Of a DNA stretch of 64,000 bases, positions 1 through 11,369 are shown one piece after another. Source of the DNA: Ricinus communis (Eukaryota; Streptophyta; Magnoliopsida; Malpighiales; Euphorbiaceae); contig NC_063258.1 of assembly GCF_019578655.1 (NCBI RefSeq), positions 23,998,802-24,062,801 of the forward strand. Direction: 5' to 3'. The translations under genes were made by a program, and so were the position numbers. Under the pieces are notes generated by a model. It was not told the origin of the DNA and made no database searches. It saw only the letters and a program-made list of their open reading frames with translations. Numbering within the stretch: the first letter of the stretch is position 1; each line of letters starts with the position of its first letter.

Positions 1-760
1 AAATTCAAGACAAATGACTATTATCTTTTAATTTAGTAATAATATATTTTATAAAGAAAATTAAAATTTAAAGTAATAGAATATCATCAAAAGTATTTTA
101 GTAATAAATATTTTCCAGCATTAGCAATGAATTTTTAGAAATAGCTGTTTTGGCCTAGCAAACGGATGCCTCACTGTTACGACTTGTTTGGTATTTAGAT
201 TAGAAAAATATTATTCTAATTTCAATTATTTTTATTTCTATTTAAAATTTTAAAAACTATACATAAAAATTATTCTTATAGAAATAAACTGAAAAAAGTA
301 ATTTACAAAATAATTTTATCATATATTAATATATTAAAAATTAAAAATTAAGAATTAATTTTTTCATCGTCTCGCCGCCGTTCCAAATATTATCTTATCT
401 ATGTATTCATATTTACATAGATATTATTATATTTTAATACGGTCTTATTTTTAATTAAAAATATACTAATTATTTCCTTCTAAAAAACAGAAAATATATC
501 CAAATTTTTATTTTATTTTCAAAAGTTGAGATCATAATTAATTTTTGACATCGTAAAATAAAATTATCATTAGGTTTTTTTTTTCCTCTTTTTTTTCTTT
601 CAAGTCTAACACAACAAGAGAAAAAAAAAAAAAAAAAAGAAGAAGAAGAAGAGAAAGCACCAGAAATTAACCGGATATAGCCAGTAAAATAGAGCTCGAA
701 AACCGGCTATCCCAGACACCATCAAACATCAAGAAGCAAAAGAAAGAAGGAGGGCCAATC
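1..760. other. AT-rich upstream flank, no gene seen
   Basis: This stretch is very AT-rich without a credible reading frame. It ends in pyrimidine- and purine-rich simple sequence (poly-A plus GAA repeats around 620-655) that leads into the probable leader of the glycosylase gene. A promoter is presumably here, but no TATA box could be chosen with confidence. Confidence 0.5.
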
Positions 761-994
761 TTGAGTCTCTCTCTTTCACTCATTCACTCTTTTATTATTA
801 TTATTATTATTCTCAAACACAGAGTTTCAGAATTTCAGTTCACTTTCCTTAGCTTAGATCGATTTCAATCTCCGATCGTTTTTTTTTTTCTTTTCCTTTT
901 CCATTCTCTCTGGAAGAAAAGGATAAAGAGAGAGGGAGAGGGAGCGAGAAGAAGAAGGCCTGAAATTTAGAACTCCTAAAAATTTCCATAAGAA

Positions 995-1045
995 ATGTGC
1001 TGTCAGCTTTTTATGTTGCTACCATGTGAAGAGGGTACTCGCTGA
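995..1045 (+). other. Upstream ORF 1, 16 codons
   Basis: An ATG at 995 opens a 16-codon frame reading MCCQLFMLLPCEEGTR and closing with TGA at 1043-1045. It is Cys- and Leu-rich and sits about 690 bases before the main start. Whether it is translated, or is removed as part of a leader intron, cannot be told from the sequence. Confidence 0.35.
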
Positions 1046-1572
1046 AACGACACAGTTTTTCAAAACCAAACTTTTCAATTCTCTTTCCTTCTCGTTTTTT
1101 TAACAATGCAGAACGGAATCTTTATGTTTCGAGGCTGAAAGTGAAACCTCTCTCTCTTTTTTCGTTTAATTTATATTATAATTTATTATTTTAATATACA
1201 AATGAATGGATTTATTTGAAAAAAAAGGTTCATTTTTTTTTGTTTTTGATCTCTTGAGTTTTGTTTAGAAAAAGCTCCGAGCTTTGGTCAAAAAGTTCAA
1301 GTTTTTTTTACTACATTTTGATGGTTGTTGCTTTTCAATGGGGTTTTGAAGATACTGATAAGAGGGTTTTGCGTTTTGAGTGAAAATTAGTTAGAGTTAT
1401 TAGCTTATATCTGAGTGAAAGGTTAATAATTTTAAAAAAGCCAAGATCTGTGTTTGTGTTAGCTTCAAAATTATGGTTGGTAAATGTGGTTTATTAGAAG
1501 CGGAATACCCATATGGGGTTTTGATTTTCAAGCCTTTGTGCTGATTTGATGCTTGAGGATTTTCAGAAAAAA

Positions 1573-1629
1573 ATGGGGGTCTTAGGGAATTCTCTTGGTG
1601 GGTTGTTCAATTTTTTAAGGAAGATTTGA
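1573..1629 (+). other. Upstream ORF 2, 18 codons
   Basis: An ATG at 1573 in a good context (a run of A before it, G after it) opens an 18-codon frame reading MGVLGNSLGGLFNFLRKI and stopping at 1627-1629, about 105 bases before the main ATG. Its stop codon also closes the main frame upstream. It could reduce initiation at 1735. Confidence 0.35.
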
Positions 1630-1734
1630 ACAAATTGGGAAGTTGGTAACTTAGCAGAATTGCTGTGGTGGGCGCTTTTTGACGGAAAGAAGCTAAAGAT
1701 CTCTTGCAAATCAGTGTTAGAATTGGTTTTAAGG

Positions 1735-4700
1735 ATGTCCGGAGCTCCAAGAGTAAGGTCAATGAATGTAGCTGATTCTGAGACCAGGCCTGTGTTAGGA
1801 CCCACTGGAAACAACAAGGCAGGGTCATTGAGTGCAAAGAAACCTGCCTCCAAGCAATTGAGAAAGGTTGAGACTTCACCTGAGGCAGTTAAATTAGGTC
1901 AAGAGAAGAAATTAGTTACTGTACCTACTGCCAGTGCTCTATCTCCTAAATCACATTCTGTTAGTGTTCCTTCTGTGCTTCGTCGGCATGAGCAGTTGTT
2001 GCATTCAAATTTATCACTAAATGCTTCATGTTCATCTGATGCTTCCACGGATTCTTTCCACAGCCGAGCATCTACTGGGAGGTTGACGCGGTCCAATAGT
2101 TTGGGCACTAGGAGGAAGCAATATGCTTTAAAGCCCAGAAGTGTTGTTTCCGATGGGGGTTTAGAATCTCCACCACCTTCTGATGGTTCACAGGCCAAGA
2201 AGAGCTGTGCCTGGGTGACACCAAATGCTGGTGCGTTCTTAGTTCCTTGATTCTTGATATTTTGTGATTATCATAAACAATATAAGATTTTATGGAGCCA
2301 ATGATTTGTTATGTGTTATGATATGGCTTTCTAGTATCTCTTCTCAAATGCAGAGGTTTATCTTTAAAGACCAACTTTATTAATGTGCACTAGAACTTAA
2401 GTGGTTTATTTTAGAAGTGCTCTTATGCTTGCTTCTTAAGGTCCACCATCCGTGAAATCTAGATTTTGATATGGTTGATTAGATAGGAGATGTTGTGATT
2501 ACATGAAGCATTTATAATGGAGGTGCTGTCCAATTACTTGGTTCATAAATCCAAAAGATTGTATTGTACTCATTCTGTTAGTCTGGAGATGCACTATATT
2601 TAAAGAATTGAGCTAAACTGCCTAAAAAGGGATTAAGTTATTTCTTTTGTTTCTCTAAAACAAATACATAATGTCACTGCAGAAAAAGTAGAAGAAATGT
2701 AATTAGATGCATTTAGGCTACCCAATTTTTAGAGCTTGTTGAATTGCTATATGTAAGAGTCTTCATCAATTTGATGCAACCATTGGTTATAGCCAATATC
2801 TGATCATTTTACTTTCCACCATGTTGGTTCATCTTTTCTGTCTTGTGCATTTTGATAGTAGCTATTTAGAAATAGATGCAACATATAAATTTAGCATAAG
2901 CTCATTTCCTCATAGTTTTTCATTCTTTTACATGAACATAAGTACCTATCTATATTTTTGTGCCCCCCTTCCTGCCTCTTTCTGACGTTATACATTCCAT
3001 CTAATGTTCTCCCTTTAGTTGGAGTAAGAATGGGTTCCACAAATCAACGCAATGTTTGAATTTATGACACAGTATGAAAAACTTAAAGAAACACTATATC
3101 TTGTTACATGTGAACATGAGATGAATTAAATTATCAAGTTATGAAGTCATACATAGAAATATTTGAATTTCACATAGGAAGTACTAGGACATGCTTTATG
3201 TAAGACGCCACTCACCGAGGTGTTGCCTAAATGTTGACAGTTCAACTTTGCACATGTCAGATCTCATTGCTGATAAGTTTTTCTTTTTGTTGAAATCAGA
3301 TCCATGCTATACTGCTTTCCATGATGAAGAATGGGGAATTCCAGTACATGATGACAAGTATGTGGTATTGTTAGAGCCTGTCTACTATTGAAAGGCTTGT
3401 TTTTCCTGACCATTCACTGATCTAACTGTTTTTTTTTTCCTTGATAATTTTTGTCCACATACAGGAAATTGTTTGAGCTTCTTGTTCTTTCTGGTGCTCT
3501 GGCTGAACTTACTTGGCCTGCCATTCTAAGCAAGAGGCACATCTTTAGGTAGTATTTCTTTTCATCATGCAACAGTCTGCAAACTTATTTATTGTCATAT
3601 TCTCTTCTCCCACTTAAAGAAGATTGAGTCATATTCTGTAGGTATTGGTCATTTTGCTATATGCTCTCCATTGACAAGCTTTTTTGTGCAGGGAAGTTTT
3701 TGCAAATTTTGATCCAGTTGTTGTCTCCAAATTTAATGAGAAGAAGATAATAGCACCTGGAAGTACAGCAAGCTCCTTGTTATCAGAAATTAAACTGCGT
3801 GCAATCATTGAGAATGCACGTCAAATATCAAAGGTAGATTATCTTTCTTTTTTCTTTTGTTTTTCCAACTGTATAAATTTATTCATTTCCCTTTTTGGAA
3901 GTTGCCTCAAGTTTAGGTAAATGATGAATTATTATTGGTAGTATTCTTTAATTTTGTTTCTTTGAAATATGGGATTTGTTTATGCATTCCTGTCATTTAC
4001 TGATTCTTTATTTGACCAATGCATTCTTTTTCTTGGGTTTTAAGATGTTCAATTCTATGTTTGTCCATAAACAACACACAATGTGTGCCTAGTGATCATC
4101 TGATCAGGAAGGTTAGGTGAAAAGCAGTTGAATGGTGGTCCTGACCTCTCTGTATCCATTTGAACCATATAGGACAAACTTATTCTATTACAACCATACA
4201 ACTCGACCTTGATATATATATATATATATTTATCTTATTTCAGGAGTTTAACTACCTAATAATTTCCTTTTTAAGATGCCAGCTTGCTTAGTTGCCATAC
4301 AACTGAAGTCAGTGCCGTGATTGTTAACTCCAAACATGGTACTTGCTATGATTATCATTTCAACTAACTTTTTGCAGGTTCTATTGATCCCAGGTCACAG
4401 ATGAGTTGGGCTCATTTGACAAGTATATTTGGAGCTTTGTGAATTACAAGCCTATAGTTAGCAGATTCCGGTATCCTCGCCAGGTTCCTGTCAAAACTCC
4501 AAAAGCAGATGTAATAAGCAAAGACCTAGTGAGAAGAGGATTTCGCAGTGTGGGACCCACAGTTGTATACTCTTTCATGCAAGTAGCAGGATTAACAAAT
4601 GATCATCTCATTAGTTGCTTCAGATTTCAAGAGTGTATAAATGCAGCAGAAGGGAAAGAAGAGAATGGTGTTAAGGTTGAAGATAAAATTACCGACGGTG

Positions 4701-4756
4701 TTGTGGAATCCCAGATATCCATAGCTATGGATGAATTGAGTTTCTCCTCAGAATGA
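1735..4756 (+). CDS. DNA-3-methyladenine glycosylase I (Tag-like)
   Basis: Base-excision repair glycosylase of the bacterial Tag family, expected to remove alkylated adenine in the nucleus. Five exons: 1735-2230, 3300-3357, 3465-3548, 3692-3833 and 4394-4756, all GT-AG, giving 380 residues. Residues 1-155 are Ser-rich, basic and probably disordered, as in other plant members. The Tag domain runs from about 158 to 345: CAWVTPNADPCY, then FHDEEWG (173-178), KKLFELL, and RRGFRSVGPTVVYSFMQ. Candidate zinc-snap ligands are Cys158, His173, His331 and Cys335, matching the CysHis...HisX3Cys pattern of bacterial Tag. The acceptor at 4394 was chosen because the earlier AG at 4376-4377 would bring an in-frame stop. 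The start at 1735 is the first ATG after the upstream in-frame stop. Ser194 lies where bacterial Tag has its active-site Glu. Family assignment is firm; activity is inferred. Confidence 0.93.
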
Positions 4757-6151
4757 TATATGGTTGCACGCAGAGCACACCAGGTTCAGTCATCAGTTTA
4801 TCCTAGTAACTAGTTCACGGCTAGCAGTGAAAATGTTTTTGTGTAAAAAAAATTTCATGAATTTGTATGCATCATGAATTCCCAGATTGTAGATTACTAA
4901 AAATGAATTAAATCGACTGATGATTGTGCTGTTGGTGTATAAAAAATCATGTATGCAATTTTTTTGTACAGATGAAAGGGATTAGTAATTAGAATCCATC
5001 TTCAGAACTAAAATTTGGCTTCAGGAATTCATGGTTCAGAAGGAGCTAGACAGCTAAATAACTTAATAGTCCTTCTGCCCTAAATTGTGACAAAGATTGA
5101 TTGGGGAGCATAACTTGTTTCTGTCCCCTTGGGATGGGGATGGATTCCCTGTACACAACATGTCTGTAGGGTGTACTTGCTTTAAGATTTAATTTAGATG
5201 ATGATTGATGGTTACCCTGTCTGCAAATTCTTTATTGCTCTCTCTCTCTTCCCTCAGGTATACAATCTCAACACGCTTGTACCTGCTAATGCTATAGAGA
5301 AAAGTATCTTTCTTGAATATGTTGTTAACAGGCAGTTTCAGACTGTTACATGAAGAGTTGGATAAAGGGGTTTCAATTCAACATCATCTCCTTGCCAGAG
5401 TGGTTGCTTGTACTATCATTAGCTCAGGCTTTCACCAATTATGGATGAAATTGAGCTAAAGATGTCAAGAAAAAAAGTAATTATGCATCTTTCTATACAA
5501 TGCGTTTTAATTTGTTGCTTGCGGAAGTAATGGTTCATTCTAAAAAAAGGGGTAACAGATAGCAAACATGTGAAAGTGGATACTGTATGTATGGAAGAAA
5601 AATAGGGGAATAAGGGTAAATGACAAATGAAGGCCAGACCAAGGAAGGATGACAACAAAGTGTATCAATACATTAATTGATTAACGGTGACAATCAATCT
5701 GACTGGTGGGTGGATATGTGGTGCCAGCAGCAAGCCTTCAATGCAACGCATTGCCCCACTGCTACTTTCTCATAAAAATGTGCATCTGCTGCTTTCAGCT
5801 TCCTGTCCTGCAATTGCTTGGTTTTTAGCATTCTCCATTAAAACTTGTGCATTATTATGAGATCATTATACCCTTATTTTTCTTCCTTTCTTTTTTAAAA
5901 AGAATTTACAAATATGAATGGATGACTCAGTTTATTCCTTGAGTTATATAATATTTACTGTCAAATTAAACCCGTGGGTGCAGATCCTCATGTTTAAAAC
6001 ATTAGGTAATGAGCTTCACCAAGTCAAGCAATTTATCACTCAGTAGAGATTCTATGGATTCAGTTATTGATTTATACTCATTATGAAGATGCAGTGGCGA
6101 TACTCTGAGGGCCACTGGGACATTGCTCCACTGACTCTAAAATTATATTTT
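4757..6151. other. Glycosylase 3' UTR and intergenic DNA
   Basis: No coding frame is supported. The first few hundred bases, less AT-rich, are probably 3' UTR. The right end, from about 6085 to 6156, carries a GC-richer phrase (GGGCCACTGGGACATTG) that resembles the end of an older repeat, into which the Copia element then inserted. Confidence 0.4.
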
Positions 6152-6156
6152 AATAT
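6152..6156. repeat. Copia target-site duplication, left copy
   Basis: AATAT directly abuts the left LTR and is repeated directly after the right LTR at 11163-11167. A 5-bp duplication is the usual size for Copia integration. Confidence 0.8.
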
Positions 6157-6404
6157 TCTTGTTTGTGGAAGGAAAGAGTAAGATTCACTTATCTTAAAAA
6201 TAAGGTTACAGACCCCTCTTTATATAGTTGATAATGCTCATCTATTTTAGGAGGAAACTTATATCTACAGATTTAGTAACAGACTACCAAATCTCCTAAA
6301 ATCATGGGATAAGAAAAACTGATCTGTTAGCTGTAGATCTCCTAGATATTAGCTCCTAATATTGCTAACAGATCTTTAAACATAAATCTCTCTATAATTC
6401 TACA
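6157..6404 (-). repeat. 3' LTR of the Copia element
   Basis: 248 bp. On the element strand it begins TGTAGAATTATAG and ends ACAAACAAGA. It aligns with the 5' LTR over its whole length with about six substitutions and one single-base indel. It starts TG but ends GA rather than CA; the end is fixed by the target duplication here and by the primer-binding site at the other LTR. Confidence 0.9.
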
Positions 6405-6415
6405 CTCCCCCTCAA
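6405..6415 (-). other. Polypurine tract of the Copia element
   Basis: On the element strand this reads TTGAGGGGGAG immediately before the 3' LTR. This is the expected position and composition for the plus-strand DNA primer of reverse transcription. It overlaps the last codons of the degenerate pol frame. Confidence 0.85.
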
Positions 6416-9400
6416 GCTGGGCGGTAAATATTAATTAACCCCAGCTTGGAACTCAGATCATCAAACACCTTTCTCGATAGAGCCTTGGTAAGAATGTCTG
6501 CTGTCTGAAGACATGTAGGCACGTACAACATCTTGATTATTCCTTCCTTTATCTTCTCCTTTATAAAATGTCGATCAATTTCCACATGTTTTGTTCTATC
6601 ATGATGAACTGGATTTTTGGCAATGCTTGATTCTTCGATTGATTATCACAGAACATTTTCTTAGGTTCTTCATCTGAAATTTTTAATTCCTTTAGCACCA
6701 TTTTTAACCAAATTCCCTCACAAATCACTGGTGTGCCATTGCGAATTCAACCTGCCTTCTTGATACGCTTCTTACTTCTCCAAGTGACCAAATTTCCCCA
6801 CATAAAAGTGCAATATCCTGAAGTTGATCTTCGGTCTTGTACTGATCCTGCCCAATCTGCATCGCTGAACACTTCAATATCTCTTCTTTGGTTCTTCTCA
6901 AAAAATAATCCTCTGCCTGGTGTTAGTTTCAGGTATCTCAGGATTCTATACACAGCTTCCATGTGTTCTTCATTTGGATTGTTCATGAACTGACTTACCA
7001 TGCTAACAGCAAATCCAATGTCTGGTTGTGTGTGAGATAGGTATATTAGTTTACCTACTAATCTTTGGTATCTTCCTTTGTCCACGGGTGCACAATTTTC
7101 CTTAGCTCCTAGTTTGATAGTTGGATCCATAGGAGTATCTACTGACACACCCGAGCATTCCAGTCTCTTTTAAGAGATCTAGGACATATTTTCTCTGTGA
7201 GACAGAGATTCCCTTTCTTGACCTTGCAATCTCCATACCTAGGAAATATTTAAGATTCCCAAGGTCCTTGATTTCAAATTCTGCAGCTAGTAAACTTTTG
7301 GTGGTGCAGATTTCCTCTTCATAGTCTCCTGTTAGGATTATGTCATCCACATACACTATGAGAACAGCAAGTTTTCCTGCGGAAGAGTGTTTAACAAATA
7401 GTGTATGGTCCGTCTGACATTGAGAGTAGCCATGCTTCTTTACTACCTTTGTGAATCTTTCAAACCAAGCTCTTGGAGATTGCTTGAGCCCATATAGCGA
7501 TCTCTTAAGTTTACAAACCTTGTTGCATGTAGTTTGTGTCTCAAATCCAGGGGGAATTTCCATGTACACTTCTTCAGTTAGGTCCCCATTTAGAAAGGCA
7601 TTCTTGACATCTAGTTGGTGGAGAGGCCAGTCAAGGTTTGCAGCCAAAGATAATAAAACCCGAACTGTGTTTAACTTGGCTACTGGAGCAAATGTCTCCT
7701 CATAATCGATTCCATATGATTGGGTGAATCCCTTTGCAACCAGTCGTGCCTTGAACCGATTAACACTCCCATCTTCATTATATTTTACTGTGAAGATCCA
7801 TTTGCAACCTACTGGGCGTTTCCCGGTTGGTAAGTCAGAGATTTCCCAAGTTCCATTTTTCTCTAGTGCATGAATTTCTTCATACACTGCTGATTTCCAT
7901 TCGGTGGTGAGAGCTTCTTGTATATTATTAGGAACTTGGATGTTGTCGAGGTTGGCAACAAAAGCTTTGAACTTCGGTGACAATCCTTCATATGACACAA
8001 ATGTGTATATCGGATGTTTTGTGCATGATCTTACCCCTTTTCTCACAGCAATAGGAAGGCCACTGTCATCATTAGTTTCAGGATTAATGTTACCTGGTGG
8101 ATCTTCACTTGATCTAGGACTTGAGTCAGACTCTTGGGTTTGCTCAAGAGATGCTTGTTGTTCCATCTCCTTTTGGTTCTTTCTCCTCCTTAAGTAGGTA
8201 ATCAATTCATCACTCTTTGTTGATTGAATAGTGTCCAGATTTTGAGGTGTGTCCAGATTTTAAGGTGGATTGTTGGCTTGATCTTGAGTAGGAGGTTCTA
8301 GGAAGTAAGAAGACTCAAGGGAGAGATTTTGAGGAGGAAGTGATTCATGATTTAGTGATGGGCAAGTTTGGTCAGAATTATAAGAGACATGAGGTGATTC
8401 AGAATTATGAGAGACATGAGGTGATTCTTCAATATCCCAAAGCTGATAGTCTAGGATAAAATTAGTCTCCCCCTGAATATCAGATTTGGGGAAATAAGGT
8501 TGTTGCTCAAAGAATGTGACATCCATGGAGTGATAGAATTGTTTAGTGACCGATGAGTAGCATTTATATCCTTTTTGAGTTGGAGAGTACCCAAGGAAAA
8601 TACATTTATGAGCTCTAGGATCAAGTTTGTCCCGGTGTTGTTGATGGACATGAACAAAAGCTGAACACCCAAAAACTTGAATGGGATGGTAGAGATGAGA
8701 CGAGTAGTGGGAAAGGACTGAAGGAGAATTTGACAGGGAGTCTGGAAGTTAAGAATCCGAGATGGCATCCTATTTATGAGGTATGCAATGCAGGATGGCT
8801 TCACCCCGAAATATTTTGGTACATGGGTAGAGTACATAAGAGATCGAGCCACATCAAGAAGATGCCGATTTTTTTTTTCGGCAATACCATTTTGCTGAGG
8901 AGTGTTAACACGGGAACTTTGGTGAACAATACCATGACTCATGAGATAATCATTAAGGCTGGAATTGAAATACTCTTTGGCATTGTCAGTTTTCAGAATT
9001 TGAATTTTTGCTTGGAATTGTGTTTGGATCATGGTATTAAAGGTTTTGAAGATCTGGTTTGCCTCAGATTTTTCTTTCATGAGGAATACCCATGTGAGTC
9101 TAGTGTGATCATCAATAAATGAAATGAACCAGCGAGAACCAATAACATTTTTTATCCTAGAAGGGCCCCATATATCACTATGAATCATGGAAAAAGGTTG
9201 AGATGCTTTGTAGGATCTGTTAGGATAAGAATTGTGAATATGTTTAGAGAATTGACAGATCTCACATTGAAATTCATTTGGATTTTTACTATGGAATAAT
9301 GAAGGAAACAACTTCTCAAGATACAAGAAATTTGGATGACCTAACCTATAGTGCCATAACATAATTGCACTATCATTATTAGGCCGACTCAAAGAAAGCG

Positions 9401-9842
9401 GGACTCTGGACCTTTGAACAATCTGATTGATGAATTGCTCCTTGAGGAGGATCATTAACCTCTAGAAGATAGAGCCCCGAACACATCTTAGCACTGCCAA
9501 TCGTCTTCCCTGAGTCCAAGACCTGAAATACACACAGATTTGAGCCAAATTTAGTAACACAGTTGAGATCCCGAGTGAGTTTACTAATGGACAGTAAATT
9601 GCAATTTAATTTTGGTACAAGTAGAACAGAATCAAGAGTGATGTTCTCTGAAATTTGAACCGAGCCTGTACCAGCCACCTTTGAGAGTGAACCATTAGCT
9701 ATTCGCGCAGTTAAATTTTTATAGCATGGGGTGTAAGTTGAAAATAGCGTCTCATCTCCAGTCATATGATCGGGAAGCTCCGAGTCTATAATCCATGGAT
9801 CGAGCCTCTCCTTGTTAGCATTTAGAGCACTTAAAAATTACC
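6412..9842 (-). pseudogene. Degenerate Copia pol: protease, integrase, RT, RNase H
   Basis: In element order: a retropepsin remnant around 9786-9379 whose DSG active site reads DSELP; an integrase at 9455-8690 with HHCC-type zinc residues and an apparent D..D..E core (HSDIWGPS, KTDNAKEY, NGIAEKK); a frameshift near 8690; a linker ending in a TAA at 8260-8262; reverse transcriptase at about 8200-7150 with YVDDIILTG; another frameshift near 7150; and RNase H from about 7148 with SDADWAGS. RNase H is damaged near 6740 and again near 6620, but the tail still ends in the typical QTADILTKAL and stops at 6412-6414. The polyprotein cannot be made. It was recognised from standard Copia domains. Confidence 0.92.
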
Positions 9843-10878
9843 TTTTTGTGCCGGGGATCCGGTACCAACTACAGTGGGAGTGCGGCAAGGATTGGTCGAA
9901 CATTTCTGCAAGATCTCTATCATTCCTTCTTTGAAGGGAGTTGGTTCGGGTGGAGGTTGTTCATCCATGGAAGCAAGGTTGCCTCGTCCTTCTTTGTCAT
10001 TGGCAAACCGGAAGGCCTCCAATCACGGTTTGCCATGAATCTTCCGTGATTGTCCTTGGTGTGACGGGCCGACAATGATCACACCATGGTCGCCCTTTCT
10101 TTGGTCTGTGATCGTTGTTGTTGTTGGATGGATTCCCTCTCACCACAAGTGCTGAACTCTCAGGATTTGTCATAGAATCTTGAGATCCCATCATGATCTT
10201 CTTTCGACTTTCCTCTCTCCGAACTTCTGAAAAAGCTTCTCGGATATTTGGTAGTGGTTTGGATCCTAAAATTCTTCCTCGTACTTCATCAAGGTTCTTA
10301 TTTAATCCAATCAAAAATTTGTATATTCTTTTCCGTTCAATTATTTGTCTATACCTTATTCCATCATTCGGACAGCTCCAATTGTGCTCCTCGAATAAGT
10401 CTAGCTGCTGCCAATACCGATTGAGAGTGTTGAAGTATTGAGTCACTGTTAATTCTCCTTGGCGGAAGTCATGAAGAACACTTTCCACCTCGAATAATTC
10501 CGATGTATTCTCATTGTTAGAATATATTTCCTTGGCAGCATCCCAAATCTCCTTTCTTTATTCCATGAGAAGAAAGTTTTCTCCAATGTCATTTGTCATG
10601 GAATTAATGAGCCATGACATGACCATATTATTTTCGGCATTCCAGACTTTGAACTTTTCATCCGTCTTGTTTGGTTTGGCAGCATCTCCGGTGAGATAAT
10701 CATCTTTGCCCTTTCCGCATATGAACATCATTATGGAATGGGACCATTGGAGATAGTTGTTCCCATTCAGTTTGTGTCCTGTAATGAGGTTACTATCATT
10801 GTTGGAAGCCATGGCTTCCTGATTTGAGGTGATTTGGGAAACAGTAGCTCTTGAATCATGTTTCCCGTATTTGGTCAT
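9843..10878 (-). pseudogene. Degenerate Copia gag
   Basis: The minus-strand ATG at 10878 opens a gag frame with the Copia retrotran_gag signature (LNGNNYLQWS). It is cut by TAA at 10558-10560 after residue 106. The same frame resumes with KEIWDAAKE and runs through FLIGLNKNLDEVRGRIL to the start of a zinc knuckle, CDHC, near 10060. There a frameshift and lost Cys spacing destroy the knuckle, and the remaining gag (DEQPPPEPTPFKEG) continues in another frame. No intact capsid protein is possible. Confidence 0.88.
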
Positions 10879-10903
10879 ATGAGGGAATTAGGGTTCAGAG
10901 ATT

Positions 10904-10915
10904 GCTCTGATACCA
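10904..10915 (-). other. Primer-binding site of the Copia element
   Basis: On the element strand this reads TGGTATCAGAGC, the standard complement of the 3' end of plant initiator Met tRNA used by Copia elements. It directly follows the 5' LTR with no spacer, which helps define the LTR end. Confidence 0.95.
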
Positions 10916-11162
10916 TCTTGTTAGTGGAAGGAAAGAGTAAGATTCACTTATCTTAAAAATAAGGTTACAAGCCCCTCTTTATATAGTTGATAATGCTCAT
11001 CTATTTTAGGAGGAAACTTATATCTACAGATTTGGTAACAGACTACCAAATCTCCAAAATCATGGGATAAGAAAAACTGATCTGTTAGCTGTAGATCTCC
11101 TAGATATTAGCCCCTAATATTGCTAACAGATCCTTAAACATAAATCTCTCTATAATTCTACA
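10916..11162 (-). repeat. 5' LTR of the Copia element
   Basis: 247 bp, starting TGTAGAATTATAG and ending CTAACAAGA on the element strand. It contains a TATATAAAG promoter-like stretch near 10978-10986 and is nearly identical to the 3' LTR. It is flanked outside by the AATAT target duplication. Confidence 0.9.
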
Positions 11163-11369
11163 AATATTTTTAATTTTTATTGAATCTCTTCTAATTTTTA
11201 TTTATTCTCTTTGTTGATATTTATAATTATTTTTAATTCTCAGACTTTTATAAATTTATCTTTAATATTTATTACTTTTTTAAATTTTTAATTCTTAGTC
11301 CTATTAATCTTTTAGTTATTTTATTTATATTGAAAAAATCTTTTTTAAAATTTTATTATTTTTTATATA
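11163..11369. other. AT-rich spacer between Copia and MITE copy 1
   Basis: AT-rich DNA continuing the host sequence interrupted by the Copia insertion. No gene or repeat of its own could be identified. Confidence 0.4.

Larger units (their letters stand above)
761..1734 (+). promoter_or_regulatory. Probable 5' leader of the DNA glycosylase gene
   Basis: The segment is CT-rich at its left end (CTCTCTCTC near 766, a short TTA repeat near 790-812) and less AT-biased than the DNA upstream, as is common for plant 5' UTRs. It precedes the glycosylase ATG at 1735. The reading frame of the main ORF is closed by TGA at 1627-1629, so translation cannot begin before 1735. A leader intron is possible but its ends could not be fixed. 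At least two short upstream ORFs lie inside (listed separately). The transcription start is not determined. Confidence 0.45.
6157..11162 (-). mobile_element. Ty1/Copia LTR retrotransposon, defective
   Basis: A full-length but dead Copia element, read on the minus strand from 11162 to 6157. It has two LTRs of 247 and 248 bp, a primer-binding site complementary to initiator Met tRNA flush against the 5' LTR, gag, protease, integrase, reverse transcriptase and RNase H in Copia order, and a polypurine tract flush against the 3' LTR. A 5-bp target duplication AATAT (plus strand) sits at 6152-6156 and 11163-11167. The LTRs differ by about six substitutions, five of them transitions, and one 1-bp indel (about 2.4 percent), so insertion was fairly recent. 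Two premature stops and several frameshifts abolish coding. The clade within Copia was not determined. Confidence 0.95.

Noticed and set aside
1660..1734. In-frame N-terminal extension of the glycosylase from 1660
   Set aside because: It begins with TTG, not ATG; the first in-frame ATG after the upstream stop is 1735, which also fits the family start.
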